Shown piece by piece: positions 33,645-45,769 of a stretch of DNA of 64,000 nucleotides; the stretch's first letter is position 1; each line of letters begins with the position of its first letter. The notes below the pieces were generated by a model. It saw nothing but the letters and a program-made list of their open reading frames with translations, was not told the origin of the DNA and did not search any database. Origin of the DNA: Dichetophora obliterata (Eukaryota > Arthropoda > Insecta > Diptera > Sciomyzidae); NCBI GenBank assembly GCA_963920525.1, contig OY986435.1, forward strand, positions 177,786,266-177,850,265. Reading direction: 5' to 3'. The position numbers and the translations under genes are program-made.

Positions 33645-34431
33645 CTTTTGTCATTTAGATTAAAGGTGATAAGTTACAATCATATTGAAAAAAATTTATT
33701 TTGTTGATTTGATAAATGGATGTTTCAATTTGATATAAGCCTTTTTCACGAATATCGCGTTTTTATTGTTGATTTGATAAAACACTTTTTCAGTATGAAT
33801 ACAGAATATTCCAACATGAAAAATAGTTTGTTGAATTTTCTATTCTGTTGAAAACATGTTTTTTATCAATAATGCTCATATGCTTTGTTGTTCTGATTAA
33901 AAGATTTTATTACAGTTTATGTATAATAAACAAACTTATAAATATAATTATGGAATTCACAAACGTTGATATTATCCATGCTGAATTCATCGAAAAGAAG
34001 CTAAATTTGTATAAATGATAATGCATTTAGAAACTCAGCCAAAAATGTTGAAGTCCCTCATGTGTCGAAGGTGCATTATGGTAAAATTGGTACACTTGAA
34101 AACAAAAAAAAATTATTTCACAAGCTCACATGTACACACTTAGCTTCCACACACAAGTTAGCTTCCACTTTAAAAATTGCACTGTATTTTAAAGCTTTCC
34201 CGAATTTTATATTCTTAACTTTATTTTGTACATGATTTAAAAACGCAAATGACGACACTGAAATACCAACCATTTCTTTTTGTTGACATTATTAAAGGTT
34301 TTTGAAATTGATAATCCATTTTATCATTATGAAATTGAAATTTTATCCACTTGAATCGGTCGATTATCAATAACATTAATTATTTCTTCAGTATAACAAA
34401 TCTATTGATCAAGCCAACAAAGTACTTTGTT
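33645..34431. other. AT-rich non-coding, nothing recognised
   Basis: No termini or open frames of note. Confidence 0.45.
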
Positions 34432-34685
34432 AATATTCACCCTTATTCTTGAATCCGCGTCGAGTAAATGTCGTCGTCGAGAGCTCACTTTTACCAATGA
34501 ATTGTCGTCGAAGATCATTTCGACGATCAAAAATTTAAATATTTATTTGACGACGTTTGCCCAATAATTGATATGAACAATCACTGCAGATCTCAACGTT
34601 GAAATTGAAAGTTTCAAGAATATAACAATTTTCTTTCGACGTCGTTTTGAGAGCGAGCGCGGGTTTAAGAATAAGGACGATTATT
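34432..34685. mobile_element. Short MITE with CCTTATTCTT termini
   Basis: The ends AATATTCACCCTTATTCTTG and the inverse of AAGAATAAGGACGATTATT pair over about 28 bp, including CCGCG on the inner side. The body of about 200 bp is rich in GTCGTCG/CGACG motifs. No coding sequence, and the target duplication is unclear. Confidence 0.6.
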
Positions 34686-35085
34686 TATTAAAATTATAAA
34701 ATATTATTTCGATTGATTGACGAGTCTGTCAGCGTGAACAAGCCTAAATCAAGTTAACAAACTTATATTTCAAGCTAGTAAAACAATTTCTTCAAAACAA
34801 CGCATTGAATTTGTTGCTGTTTTTAATCAAATGGATAAATTTTCTTTTGAATTGACCAAGGAATAATGCATTATTGATGAAATTGAATTGATTGGAAAAT
34901 TCGGTTTTGTTAAGGATTAACAAAAGTTATGTATCAATTATGTTGACTTTATATGATTTAAATACAAATTCTAAATGTTTGATAGTTTAAATCATACTTG
35001 ATTTTAAATACAAATTCTAGTTGTTTGATAGTTTAAAATCTCATCGCCCCGATGGTGCAGTGCGTTAGCGCGCGCTTGCACGGGC

Positions 35086-35155
35086 AATCACAAAGATTTC
35101 TGATGACGCGTTTAGCAGCGCAGAAATTGTACAATAAAATCAAATGCTAGTGATT
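35086..35155 (+). ncRNA. Candidate type I hammerhead ribozyme, copy 5
   Basis: The outer helix AATCAC/GTGATT is fully Watson-Crick here. Inner stem I is GATTT/AAATC, the core CTGATGA is at 35100-35106, GAAA at 35123-35126, stem III is ATTG/CAAT, and A35136 is at position 17. Stem II is GCG/CGC with an 8-nt loop, again with C opposite A at its base. Differences from the 19.7-kb copies fall in loops or keep pairing. Confidence 0.65.
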
Positions 35156-35655
35156 TTTTTCCTTTCATATTGAAAAACTTTGTTGTTGTTGTTGTTTCTT
35201 TGGAAAAATTCGTTAGAACAATTAATTGTTCTAACTTTGACTTTAAGCTCAATAAACGATTTTAAACTATCAAACAACTAGAATTTGTATTTAAAATCAA
35301 GTATGATTTAAACTATCAAACATTTAGAATTTGTATTTAAATCATATAAAGTCAACATAATAAATATAGAGGTCATTTAGAAAAAACTTTAATCAAATGG
35401 TAGAGCTCGACCAAACGGAAACAGCTGAAAACAAAATCAGCAAAAATTCTAAAAACAACTTCAGTAAACATGCTTTGTTAGTGCAGACTTCCAGCAGGCT
35501 GTTGGACTACATATAATAACATAAGCATAGAAACTAAAGAAAAACAGAAATACAACAACAAATGTGACATTATGAAATTGAGGAAAAAATGAGAAATTGA
35601 CGCTTCAAAATCTCATCGCCCCGATGGTGCAGTGCGTTAGCGCGCGCTTGCACGG

Positions 35656-35725
35656 GCAATCACAAAGATTTCTGATGACGCGTTTAGCAGCGCAGAAATT
35701 GTACAATAAAATCAAATGCTAGTGA
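35656..35725 (+). ncRNA. Candidate type I hammerhead ribozyme, copy 6
   Basis: Same structure as the copy at 35086, one unit (570 bp) downstream, so a read-through transcript could release a monomer. Confidence 0.65.
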
Positions 35726-35978
35726 TTTTTTTCCATTCATATTGAAAAACTTTGTTGTTGTTGTTGTTTCTTTGGAAAAATTCGTTAGAACAATTAATTG
35801 TTCTAACTTTGACCTTAAGCTCAATAAACGATTTTAAACTATCAAACAACTAGAATTTGTATTTAAAATCAAGTATGATTTAAACTATCAAACATTTAGA
35901 ATTTGTATTTAAATCATATAAAGTCAACATAATAAATATAGAGGTCATTTAGAAAAAATTTTAAGTTATGTATCAATT

Positions 35979-37981
35979 TTACCAAAAATATTTCTTTGAG
36001 TGTGCCCAAATTCATAAAACGAATACCTGTCCCAAAAAAATTAATCATTGTTTATTTACTGCTTCGATAATAGCTTCTTTGCAAGATGCACAGTCGATTT
36101 TTTCGGAAGCTTCAATAGGGCTGAAAAATTTTGTAAGACGACCTGTATTTTGAAAAATATTGCATTTGGTTACTTCTTTCTTTTTTTTTAATGTTAGAGT
36201 ATGTAACGCCCATTTTTATTATGCCCATTCAAAGCTATATAAAAAGTGGAATCATCACCTTAATTAAAAATAGCATGCGAGTTTTTTTTTTGATGAATTA
36301 GTATACGCTTAAACCAATAAATGTATCATTAGTTTTTATAATGGAACCAACTTCTTTCGTATGAACACCTCCTAAATTAGCTCAAAGAGGTGACACACAA
36401 TTCTGAATGCTTTGAAACTTCCTTTTCCTTTTGGCTTCCAAACGATAAAGTTCAGAAAAAATTTAGTCTATTTAAAATAATTCGCATAAAAGTAATAAAA
36501 GTAAAATTAACCAAACATCATTAACATAATTTTAAAAGGTAAGAGAAGTTAAATTAAACAAAGTATTTCAAGATTCATAAGCCTAGTTTCTTAGATTAGT
36601 ATCCAGATACAAGGAGTTGCATTCTTGAAGTTTTATTCCTATATATTACTTGTGCAAATTCTAATGAATACCTCAAAAGCATTTGAGCTTCATATAGCGT
36701 TACCAATATTACAAAAAGGTAACTATGAACATAATCTTTTGTCAGTTGCTTATGGTAATAATTTTTAGGCTAAAATTTGGTTTGAATTTTCGATTCTGCT
36801 CTTTTCTATGTGGAGCTAACACGCGGATAACGGAGGTATACGTCATTCTCCATTCTTCTTGTACAAAGTCAACGTGGTCGAGTTAGTGTCGTGCCTTTCG
36901 GCTCCAGTTAACGCGGGAAAAAATTAGAGTTATATCGAGAAAACAACAAATAAAACCTAATATATAAAATTAACAAACTATAGCTAGTGAAAAAAAAAAA
37001 CCTAATTGCCTATTTAATTATTATATATATTACAACATTCGGTAGCATAATCTTACGCGTCTCCGCAAAACAGGGTGCTTAGTACCGCGATCGCGAAGTC
37101 ATGCATATTTTATCTATATTATACATAAATATATGTACATTGTACAACATATATTGGATAAACACTTAAATCGTTTGGACTAATGCCTTACGCAACAAAA
37201 AATATAAGTGAAATATAAAATTTTTAGTTAAATATTAAAAATTTTAAAAAATATTAGATTATATTATAAATTAAGAACATAAAGTTAAAAGTTAAGAGCA
37301 GCAAGTGGAAACTCAAAATTTAAAAGCTAATTAAAATATGAGCGAATTAAGTTAATGTTGAAAAAAGTAATGTTGTAAAAATAAAAACAACAAAATAAAA
37401 CACTCAAAAAAGAATTAAAAAAAAACAACAACAGAAACATGCAAAAATTCTAAAACATAAATAAGCTGTTGAAAAAACCTCTTAGATACCCGAAAGTGGT
37501 TTGTGCGTGAGGATTTAATATTTTTTTTAGCATATATTTTAACATCACCGACACACATACAGCAACATCGACGGAGGCCTTCATCGACGCAGCATGTGCA
37601 GCAAGTGAGTAATTTTTATAATATTTTTAATTGAAAAAAAAAAATAGACTAAAGTTAACTAAATGGATAATTATACAAATTAAAAATCAAACATAACGAT
37701 TAAGTTTTCTTTAAAATAAATTTTATTCTTTATTTAATGCATTAAAATATTTCAATGAAATAAAATATGTCAATAAACAATCATAGTTACACTTGTAACA
37801 ACGAGAGATAGAGAGAGAAAGAAAAGCATGAAAGTAACTTTCTTAATTAAGTGTGGATCATATTACATTGTTCGGTAAAAGCAAAGCTTTTAACTATGAC
37901 AATGTGAAGTTGCGATATTTTTTGTTGTCTCTTATCTTCCACATAAAAAATTAATATAAGCAATGGGAGAGGATTACACAT
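35979..37981. other. Non-coding; possible 5' exon at 36890-37601
   Basis: From about 36890 the sequence changes to a CG-containing then A-rich leader-like stretch that ends at GCAGCAA/GTGAGT (donor at about 37601). This resembles long non-coding first exons of fly developmental genes. No initiator, TATA element or downstream exon was confirmed. The rest is AT-rich with no features seen. Confidence 0.2.
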
Positions 37982-38507
37982 TTAGGGTATTCACAAGGTG
38001 TGGTATCATGTCATATTGTCCTAAAATTTTACAACTAAACTTTACAAGATAAATAAATGCAAATAAGAAACAGTTTGATTACGACACTTTATGCATTGAA
38101 CACATTGACGACGTCAGCAACAGTGCGTCAAATGTCAAATTATTTTTACATGATTTTCTTATGGAGGTAAAAGTGGTGAAAATGTTGCAACGACAATGAG
38201 TGATTGCAACAAAGTCGCTGTCGTCGGTTTAGAATTTTTTCTAATTTGACGTGCGACAACAAAGCAATATAAGTGTCTGTATATACGAGAATGAAACAAT
38301 CTAATGATACTTCCAGATTGTTGTTTCTTTCTTCATGTTGTTTCGCACTGTTGCAGTCGTCGTCAATGTGTTCAGTACATTAATAAACATAACTTTCAGA
38401 GTTGTAATAAATTAGTTTTTTATATGGAAGGCAACATTTTAAACTAGTGTAAAATCTTAAGACAAAATGACATTATGACATGATAGCACACCTTGTGAAT
38501 ACCCTAA
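37982..38507. mobile_element. MITE with TTAGGGTATTCACAAGGTGTG termini
   Basis: About 35 bp at each end are inverted repeats, continuing into ATCATGTCATAWTGTC. A second inverted pair lies inside: GAACACATTGACGACGTCAG (about 38098) against CGTCGTCAATGTGTTC (about 38360). The whole can fold as a double hairpin. A matching lone end is at 13265. No coding sequence; target duplication unresolved. Confidence 0.72.
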
Positions 38508-39570
38508 TTGTTTACATTAATTTTGTTTTTACATTACTTATTTTGTATTGCTCGTAAGCAACAACTACAAAACTTATCGCGCTCGCCTGGTTTAGTTAGG
38601 TTATAAAAATGATTTACCATTAAACAACTTAGTTGTTATTAGAGTCTAATGAAGAGAAGGCAGTATGTAAAACATGCGAGAGGATCGTACTAAAAATTAA
38701 TTACATCGCGTTAGCTAGGAACTAAAAATCTTAATATTTAACTTTTAATCTTTATTTATACGATTTAACTTAATATTTAATTTAACGTCGAAAAATTAGT
38801 CTAAGATGGCTGTCATGAAACTATATTAAAAAATTTTGCGTATTTTCTGCGATTATTGTCTAAATTTAGCTATATAAGAATTTTTATGGAGTTACACATA
38901 AATATTTTGCTTATAATCAATAAATTCGAAACATGAATTGCAATAATTAAATTGAGTTTGTATGTGATAGTGTGATGGGATAGTGAAATGTGAGATATTT
39001 TTTTTTTTTTTTGGATTTTACAAAAATGTTATGTAAAATCATGGTAGGGTGGGCAAGGACACAAGGCTCTCAGTTGTCATCTTTGAGACGCCTTTATGTA
39101 TTTAATTAGATCGTGCTTTGGCTGTTGAATTTCGGGTGTAGCTTGTTCTCGTATTTTTTCATGCAATTTTTCTCTTCAGGTAGGAAGTAATTCTGTATGT
39201 CTTGCTGCTGGTAGGTTGAAGTAGGCAAGAACCCACCCATACACTGCTTGCTAGTGGACAAGATGGCTCCCGCCCGCCACTTCCTTTTCCCAGTTGTCGT
39301 AAGCCCTTTTCTGGGTTAATAAGCAGCTTCAGACATTTATAACACATGCCTGTTTTCAAATGTACATTACAAGTATTGGTAGCCATTAAACCATTATTGT
39401 TACTTAAACTTATGACCTCATTTCGTAAAACAAATGCAGTCACTAGCGTAAGATTTTTTTAAAGGAAAATTTAAGTGAGAGCGAAAGGGTATGTTCTAGT
39501 TCATATGGAAATAGAGTTGCCAAATGAAATAACCCCACGTGTGGTGATTGCTTTAGATTAATTAAACTAA
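38508..39570. other. Non-coding, nothing recognised
   Basis: AT-rich; the open frame at 39159-39443 has no family resemblance. Confidence 0.45.
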
Positions 39571-40136
39571 TAGCCCTATTACGGTTCACAACACAACAGT
39601 AATTGCTGTCTTCAATGTGTAAATTTCTATTACGGTAGACAACAAAGCAACTGAATACATTCCACTGTTGTCTGTCAACAATGCTTTGTCTTCAATGCAC
39701 TTACTACGCAACACAGCAGTTGTGCTTTATTGTCTTGTTATCTGCCAAATTTTGAAGACAGCTAATTTGGTGTTGTGTTGAAGAAACGAAATAGATTAAA
39801 AATGAAAATTTTATTTAAAATTGCGTTTTTCCTTATAATTTATGAAAATTTCACAGAAAATTGATAATACGTCTCCTTGTGAACAGAATTAAATTGAATT
39901 TAGCAATTGAATTCGAAATTGTTTGTTTGTTTACTTTTTTATTTTGACAGTGACCAGTTCACAGTTGCATCGAAACGTACTTATTAGATTACGTTTTTAT
40001 TTTGAGAGTACGAAATTTCTGCGATGCTACCTTTTTATTATTTTGGAATATTTATGATAGCAAGAAGTGCTATTTTATTTTAATAGTTAAGAAATGCCGG
40101 GAGAGGATTCTTAAAGTATAGTTATGCTATTGGCAT

Positions 40137-41112
40137 CAGAGAACTGCGCAATCCTACTTGAAGTCTATTTCAAGTACTTTATTGAAATAAAAGTTCAAGC
40201 TAGCTTGAGCTTGATAATTTTGAATCAAGTATAGCTTCTAATTGAATATAAATTAGCCCACGACAGCTTGCGACTTGCAAGTATGCTAGCTTACAAGCGA
40301 ACGGCACGAAGTTTCAAGTAAAGGAAAGCTTGATGCCTTCGGCAAAAAGCTTGAAAAGCTTGAAATTGAAGGCAAGTATCCAATTGAAGCAAGTATCCAA
40401 AAAAATTCAATGAGCTTGTTTAGAGAGAGCTTAATCGTAATAGGACTTTTAAGAATTCTGTGAACTACGTGGTCGGAAGTTTTAGGGGTAAATGAATTCG
40501 AAAATGATGTCAAACTTGAAAATTTAAGAAGGCGGATAGAGTTGTCACCTAGATTTTTATTTTATTTTTGGGAATTCTTGTAATTTTGAAATTCTGGCAA
40601 CGGATTTGATTTCGAATATAATGTCTCAGTTTTAAAATGTAAGATAGAGGTTAGGGTTGATACATAAATGTTTACCACAGTATTGCCACCTAATAAAATG
40701 TATTTTTAAGAGTTTTAAACATCATAAGTCAATGTTAAGGGGTCGCTGATTTCGAATCTAAAGTCAAAATTTTAAAATTCTAGATAGTGGATAGGGTTGC
40801 CACCTTAATTTTTTGTATTTTTATGAATTCGGGGCTGGCAAAAAAAATGGTACACCAAAAATGGGTTGGTGAATCTGAATCAGTTGTCAGGATTTCAAAA
40901 TTAAAAAATTTTGAAATAGTAGGGTTGCCACCTAATAATATGTATGTCTTTTCACATGTCCTTTACTTGAAACTTCGTGCCGTATGCTTGTAAGCTAGCA
41001 TACTTGCAGGTCGCAAGTTCTCGTGGGCTTATTTATATTCAATTACAAGCTATACTTGATTCAAAATTATCAAGCTCAAAATAGACTTCAAGTAGGCTTG
41101 TGCAGTTCACTG
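40137..41112. mobile_element. hAT-like MITE with 150-bp inverted repeats, nested
   Basis: Ends CAGAGAACTGCGCAATCC and CAGTGAACTGCACAAGCC begin long inverted repeats (about 40137-40325 and 40960-41112) that include CTTGCAAGTATGCTAGCTTA. Flanking 8-mers share only 4 of 8 positions, including the preferred T2 and A7. The middle is a degenerate minisatellite, listed separately. Confidence 0.65.
40535..40945. repeat. Degenerate minisatellite of GTTGCCACCTAAT units
   Basis: Four diverged units begin near 40540, 40683, 40795 and 40922 with a KTTGYCACCTWRW motif, followed by ATTTTTA-rich sequence and, in two units, GATTTCGAATMTAAWGTC. The same motif family is found at 16289-16443. Confidence 0.6.
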
Positions 41113-41574
41113 GTTGCTACTACAAAAAGGGTCAGTGTTCCCGGCCAAAATGAGGGGAAAGCGGGATTTTTTTTTCAACACCATTATAATCTTAGTAAAA
41201 AAATGCTTCCTTGTACTTAAAAACATTTTAAACCCCAGCTATCTCATTAAACTAGATTTAATCCTGTTTTTTAACTCCAGTTGAAATTAACGGTTTTAAA
41301 TATGGGCTCACAATATTTCCTTTATAAAAAAAATTGTTATCAAGATAGTACTTTTTGCTATTTAAAAAATACTTTTTAAAGAGTACGTTTTTACTTTTCT
41401 CCGAAGCAACCCTGGATCAGTCAAGCAACGAATTCTACATACGTTCCACAATCAAACGTGACAACAACGTATTGTTGTGAACCATAATAGCTCGAAACTG
41501 TTGTGTCTTCTTGACTGTTGTGTCTACTCGTAAGATGACACAGCAGTTTATTGCTGTGAACCGTAATAATCCTA

Positions 41575-43147
41575 TAAAGCTTCACTTTAAACGACATGAT
41601 GAAAATTTTATAGCAAAAATATTAGTTCTTTTTTTACTTTTTAATTAACAAAAAAAGTCAAGTCTACTCTTTGAAAATAATTTCTGTTGCGACATCTGCT
41701 GAGGCATAGAAAAAATATATAAAACACCATGACATTGTTAAAAGCACTGAAATAGTAACCCACTGGACAACATTTACATTATTTTTTTATGATAACATCA
41801 ACAACATACTTTTTTATAATCTTAGCAAAAAAAAAAAAACGAAATGTTATATTATTTTTGCAAAAATTTACCGCTGTGAACTTAAGCCCACTCGCTCCCT
41901 AGGGTTTATCCACCACTGGTATTGGTTTGGTTCGTACCGAAATCACGCACGTAACATTGTGTCGTTTGTTATTAAGCTGCTTGTGTTGTTATTGTTGTTA
42001 TAAATATGAATCTAAAATTTTTCATTTATAAATACATATCAGTTGCTTTCGTTTTATTTTTTTTTAATCTTTAGCAAGATTAATAGAATAAATAAAACAG
42101 ATATCCAAAAAATGGTATTACTACTACACAGGTTTACATATGCAAAGATTGCGCATGGTCGTTGTGCTATGAAAACTTCATTTATTTTTAATTATTATAT
42201 ATTTTAATTATTTATTATGTTATTATATTGATTCCATTTTTTATGTTATACGTTGTCACAAAATCTTGACCCCTCTTCTCCTCTCCACGAGGTCACTCAG
42301 CGTTCTTATTTTCGAAAATGTTGGTTGTTTTGTAGAACTTGTTTTGTGTTGCTGTAGAACTTTGTAGAAAATACAAAAACATTTTGAAAAAATAAATTTT
42401 CATCAAAAAAATCATAGGGTGTACCTCATGACTTTCGATGATAGAAACTGTTTATTGAGTTATCTGCAGTTTTTGCAAATAAATGATATGTCATATGAGA
42501 GTGTTTGGAAAAAGAAAATTTTAACAAAAAAATTACAACAAAAACAACTTTTAGCCTATTTATTAAGCAAAAAATCAATATTTAAGAGGTTTTTTGAAAG
42601 CAATATAATACATTGAATTGGTGAGGCGACGGCATATGTTTTCTTTTTTTGCTAAGTTATTTAATTAAACTTTCAGACAAAAAAGAAACAATGGAAATAA
42701 ATTGAAAAATAGCTGAGATATTTGCTTGCAAAATCAAAACTTGAAATTTCTATAATTTTTTTCTCATTCTAAGGCGATGGCCTTGCTTCAAGGAAATGTG
42801 TTGCTTTGAGAAAAATCTACAGTTTTCGAGATATCACAATAATTTTTATGTCATAGTTAATAATGGGAATTTTTTAATATACCTTCCGTGAAAAATATTA
42901 CCAAAAAACTTTCGTATACCGTTTTTCTTCGCAACCAATGACTTTTCATACAAAAATACGTTATACTGAGAAAGCTACAGTTTTCGAGATATCGCCATAA
43001 ATTAATGCCAAAATAACGGGAATTTTTTAAAATTTGTTATTTGGAAGATATTTTAACATCACAATATATACTCACACATGTTGCATAAAAAAATTCTTAT
43101 TGTAAGGTATCCGTAAGAAATAGCGAAAATGTCTTCAGTATTTGTTG
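41575..43147. other. Non-coding with a tandem duplication at 42770-43040
   Basis: Two units of about 145 bp share CTACAGTTTTCGAGATATC (about 42820 and 42973) and GGGAATTTTTTAA. The open frame at 42419-42616 has no family resemblance. No gene seen. Confidence 0.45.
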
Positions 43148-43151
43148 TACA

Positions 43152-43449
43152 AGTTAAGATAACAATTATTAAAACTAATAAAATATGCTGACACCATGTC
43201 TATGCTACACGCGTATCCGCTAGCATTCTTCAAACCGTGAGAATGCCAACGTCAGCTATTGCAACATTCACCGAAATAAGCAGCAACAGTAACTGGAGCA
43301 GCGCAGGCAACGGGAGCAGCGCAGGTTCAGGTGTAATTATTAAGTTATATAAAATGTTAAGTCAGTCTTAAGTTGATATTTAAAAAAGAAGTCAGAAGAC
43401 TTCAAGAAAAATATTTTTTTTAGTTCATCTAGTATGAAATAAGTTAATT
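43152..43449 (+). repeat. Errantivirus 5' LTR
   Basis: 298 bp, from AGTTAAGATAAC to AAGTTAATT. It contains AACCGTGAGAATGCCAACG and a repeated GGAGCAGCGCAGG segment absent in full from the 3' copy. No convincing TATA box; insect errantivirus LTRs often use an initiator instead. Confidence 0.92.
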
Positions 43450-43467
43450 GGCGCCCGAGCAGTTAAA
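43450..43467 (+). other. Primer binding site, tRNA-Lys-like
   Basis: GGCGCCCGAGCAG starts directly at the LTR edge (TGGCGCCCG when the last LTR base is included). TGGCGCCC matches the 3' end of lysine tRNA, the primer used by gypsy-type elements. The match fades after about nine bases. Confidence 0.6.
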
Positions 43468-43779
43468 GTAAAAAAATACTTTCGGTTTCGGTTAAAGAAA
43501 GACAAACTGGTTAAAGTGAAATAAGTGACAACAATAAGCCGTTCAAAGAGCCGCAAGTGACATAATTCATCTTTAACACTTCTCCGATCCGGAAAACTCG
43601 TATCCTCACGGGAAACAAAGGCCCCCAAGTAGGCAGAAATCAGCCAAAAAGGACGTCCAAGGTTTGTCAGGACCGCCAGCCTGGAAGAGGACTACACACC
43701 AATAATTTAAAATGGAAAAATTTATATATTTGTAAGTCACTAATAGTGCCAATATTTGATTGAATATATTTATTTAAAC

Positions 43780-44110
43780 TAAAGTGAATTTATTGTGAAA
43801 TTATTTGAGAAAAATTTAAATTGAGTTTATTGAAAAATTATTTGAGAAAAATTAAATGTTTACTGAAAAAGTATTTGAGGAAAATTTAAAGTGAATTTAT
43901 TGAATAAGAATTTGAGAAAAATTTAAATTGAATTTATTGAAAAATTATTTAAGAAAAAATTTAAATTGAGTTTATTGAAAAAATAATTAAATTGGAAAAT
44001 TAATAAATTAAGTAAAATTTAAGATTTTTGAATTTATTAAAAACTATTGAAGTAAGGAAAATTTAAATTAAATTTATTGAGATATTAATTAAAGGTGAAA
44101 AATTTAAATC
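43780..44110 (+). repeat. Tandem repeats in the errantivirus leader
   Basis: About six to seven degenerate units of roughly 45 bp, each with TTTATTGAAAAATTATTTGAGAAAAATTT-like content (given here only in part: TTTATTGAAAAATTA). They lie between primer site and gag, where related elements carry insulator or silencer repeats. No Su(Hw)-type sites were recognised, so function is open. Confidence 0.55.
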
Positions 44111-44706
44111 AAACTTTCCAAATCTCTAATTTTTACATATATAGGAAATTTTTGAGAAAAAAGAACAAAATTTAGTAGTGAAATTAAATCAAACAAAAAT
44201 ATAAAACAAATAAATTAACAAATATAACAGAATATCCACACTGCGAATCTGGATTCCAGACCCTCCAGTGTATCAACAAAATAAACAAATAAACAGTAAA
44301 GAGCACAGACTCAAAAACAAAATAAAAACATAACTGAAGAATTTTATCAAAAGAATAATTGAAACTGTGAAGTTGTAGCTTCAACGCCGGACCTTCCAGT
44401 TTACAAATCACTATATATATTAAACGAAATAAAATTAAAATAAAATAATAAAATAACAATTACTAAGTTCTTAAATTGATTAATTTCAATCGATAAATTT
44501 ACTGATACATTAAAGCAATTCCATTTAAAACCCTACTTTTACTAAAAATTTAAATATTTAATTGAAGTTAACATAATAGTTAAATACAATAATCGAATAT
44601 TCCGAATATTTTCCCGAAATTTATTTTACCTCATTGAAATAAAATGGCGAATCCCAATAACCTCATTAAACCCCCCGTACTAAATAATCCTAACACCTCA
44701 TCTTCA

Positions 44707-45769
44707 CACACAGAAAAAAATCATTGTAAAATCAACTAGAAACATAATGATTTTACATGTTTCCCCTATGATTTTGCTTCATAGAGATTTATAGTAAAAT
44801 CATTGTGATTTTCATGTAAAAATCGCAACAAATTTTCGTGTTGAACCATTATGAATACATGTAAAATCATTATGATGGTCATGTTGAATCATTAGGAAAT
44901 TATGTAAATTATGATGGTCATGTTGAATCATTATGAAATCATGTAAAATTATTATGATGGTCATGTTGAATCATTATGAAATCATTATGAAATGCAGCTG
45001 AATCCTAACCTCAGTTTGATATAAAAAGAACTTCAAGTTGGTTTTATTTAGTTTTTTTTTTTATTGAAAAATAAAATAAATACGACTTATAATTTCAAAA
45101 CATACCTCAATTTTTCTCCAACTAAATAGTTTTTCTCGATGACGTGCACGAAGTCCTATGGGTGGTAAAGTTCCCGTTTATATTCCTTAGACAAGTACCT
45201 AAAACTTTCCTAGTCAACTGAAGCTTCTGTTTCTATTGGAAAGTAATACAGCAGTTTGATATTATTTTGTTATAGCAACATAAGTCACATATCACATTAC
45301 CTTGTTCATGTGCGTCGAAGTTTATGGAATCGACTACCACCACTTGTATTTCCTTTTCATTCCACTTGTCTTACTTTTTCAGCTATTATAAACTATTTTA
45401 ATTTTTAACGAAGCTACTTCTCGCGATAAAACTTCTAATGTGCTAGAAACAACGGAACTTCTTCAACACGTAAAATTTATTTTTACATGATGCAATAATA
45501 ATTTTACTAGATTTCATAATGATTCAACATGATGTCATAATGATTCTACATGAAATCATATTGATTCTACATGCAATCGTGTTGATTAACTTTTTACATG
45601 ATGCTATAATGGTTTTACTGGTTTTCACAATAATTCTACATGAAATCATAATGATTTTACATAAAATCATAATGATTTTTATGTCGCTGCCACCATGAAA
45701 TATAAAATCATGTAAAATGAAATCAACTATGCATCACAATGATTTTAATATGCAAAATTTTTCTGTGTG
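44707..45769. mobile_element. MITE inside gag, CACACAGAAAAA ends
   Basis: Ends CACACAGAAAAA and the inverse TTTTTCTGTGTG delimit 1,063 bp, flanked by CA on both sides (44705-44706, 45770-45771). Removing it plus one CA rejoins gag in frame. The body is largely a degenerate array of TGTAAAATCATTATGATG-like units in both orientations, converging on a non-repetitive centre at about 45000-45480. No coding sequence. Superfamily unknown. Confidence 0.75.

Larger units (their letters stand above)
34940..35962 (+). mobile_element. Penelope-like, coding-free element, second copy
   Basis: AAGTTATGTATCAATT flanks it exactly on both sides (34924-34939 and 35963-35978), a 16-bp duplication. It opens with about 95 bp inverted relative to its own 3' end (ATGTTGAC onwards), switches strand at an AAAATC microhomology near 35032, then carries a truncated unit and a full unit of about 570 bp. 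It ends with GTCAACAT plus a 32-bp extension finishing AAAAAATTTT. The terminal points are the same as at 17903-20574, while the sequence has diverged by point changes and small indels, so these are independent insertions of one family. Confidence 0.78.
39571..41574. mobile_element. hAT-like element with TATTACGGTTCACA ends
   Basis: Left end TAGCCCTATTACGGTTCACA and right end inverse TAGGATTATTACGGTTCACA are clear inverted repeats. CAACAGT/ACTGTTG motifs are repeated sub-terminally at both sides. The flanking 8-mers (TAAACTAA, TAAAGCTT) agree only in half, so the superfamily call rests on the TAG start and sub-terminal repeats. It has no transposase and hosts another element at 40137-41112. 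Confidence 0.6.

Noticed and set aside
35048..35085. tRNA or Pol III gene in the 574-bp unit
   Set aside because: Only an A-box-like segment is present; there is no B box at proper distance. A hairpin explains the conservation better.
43780..44110. CRISPR-like array
   Set aside because: Units are degenerate and have no unique spacers; the DNA is eukaryotic and lies in a retroviral leader.
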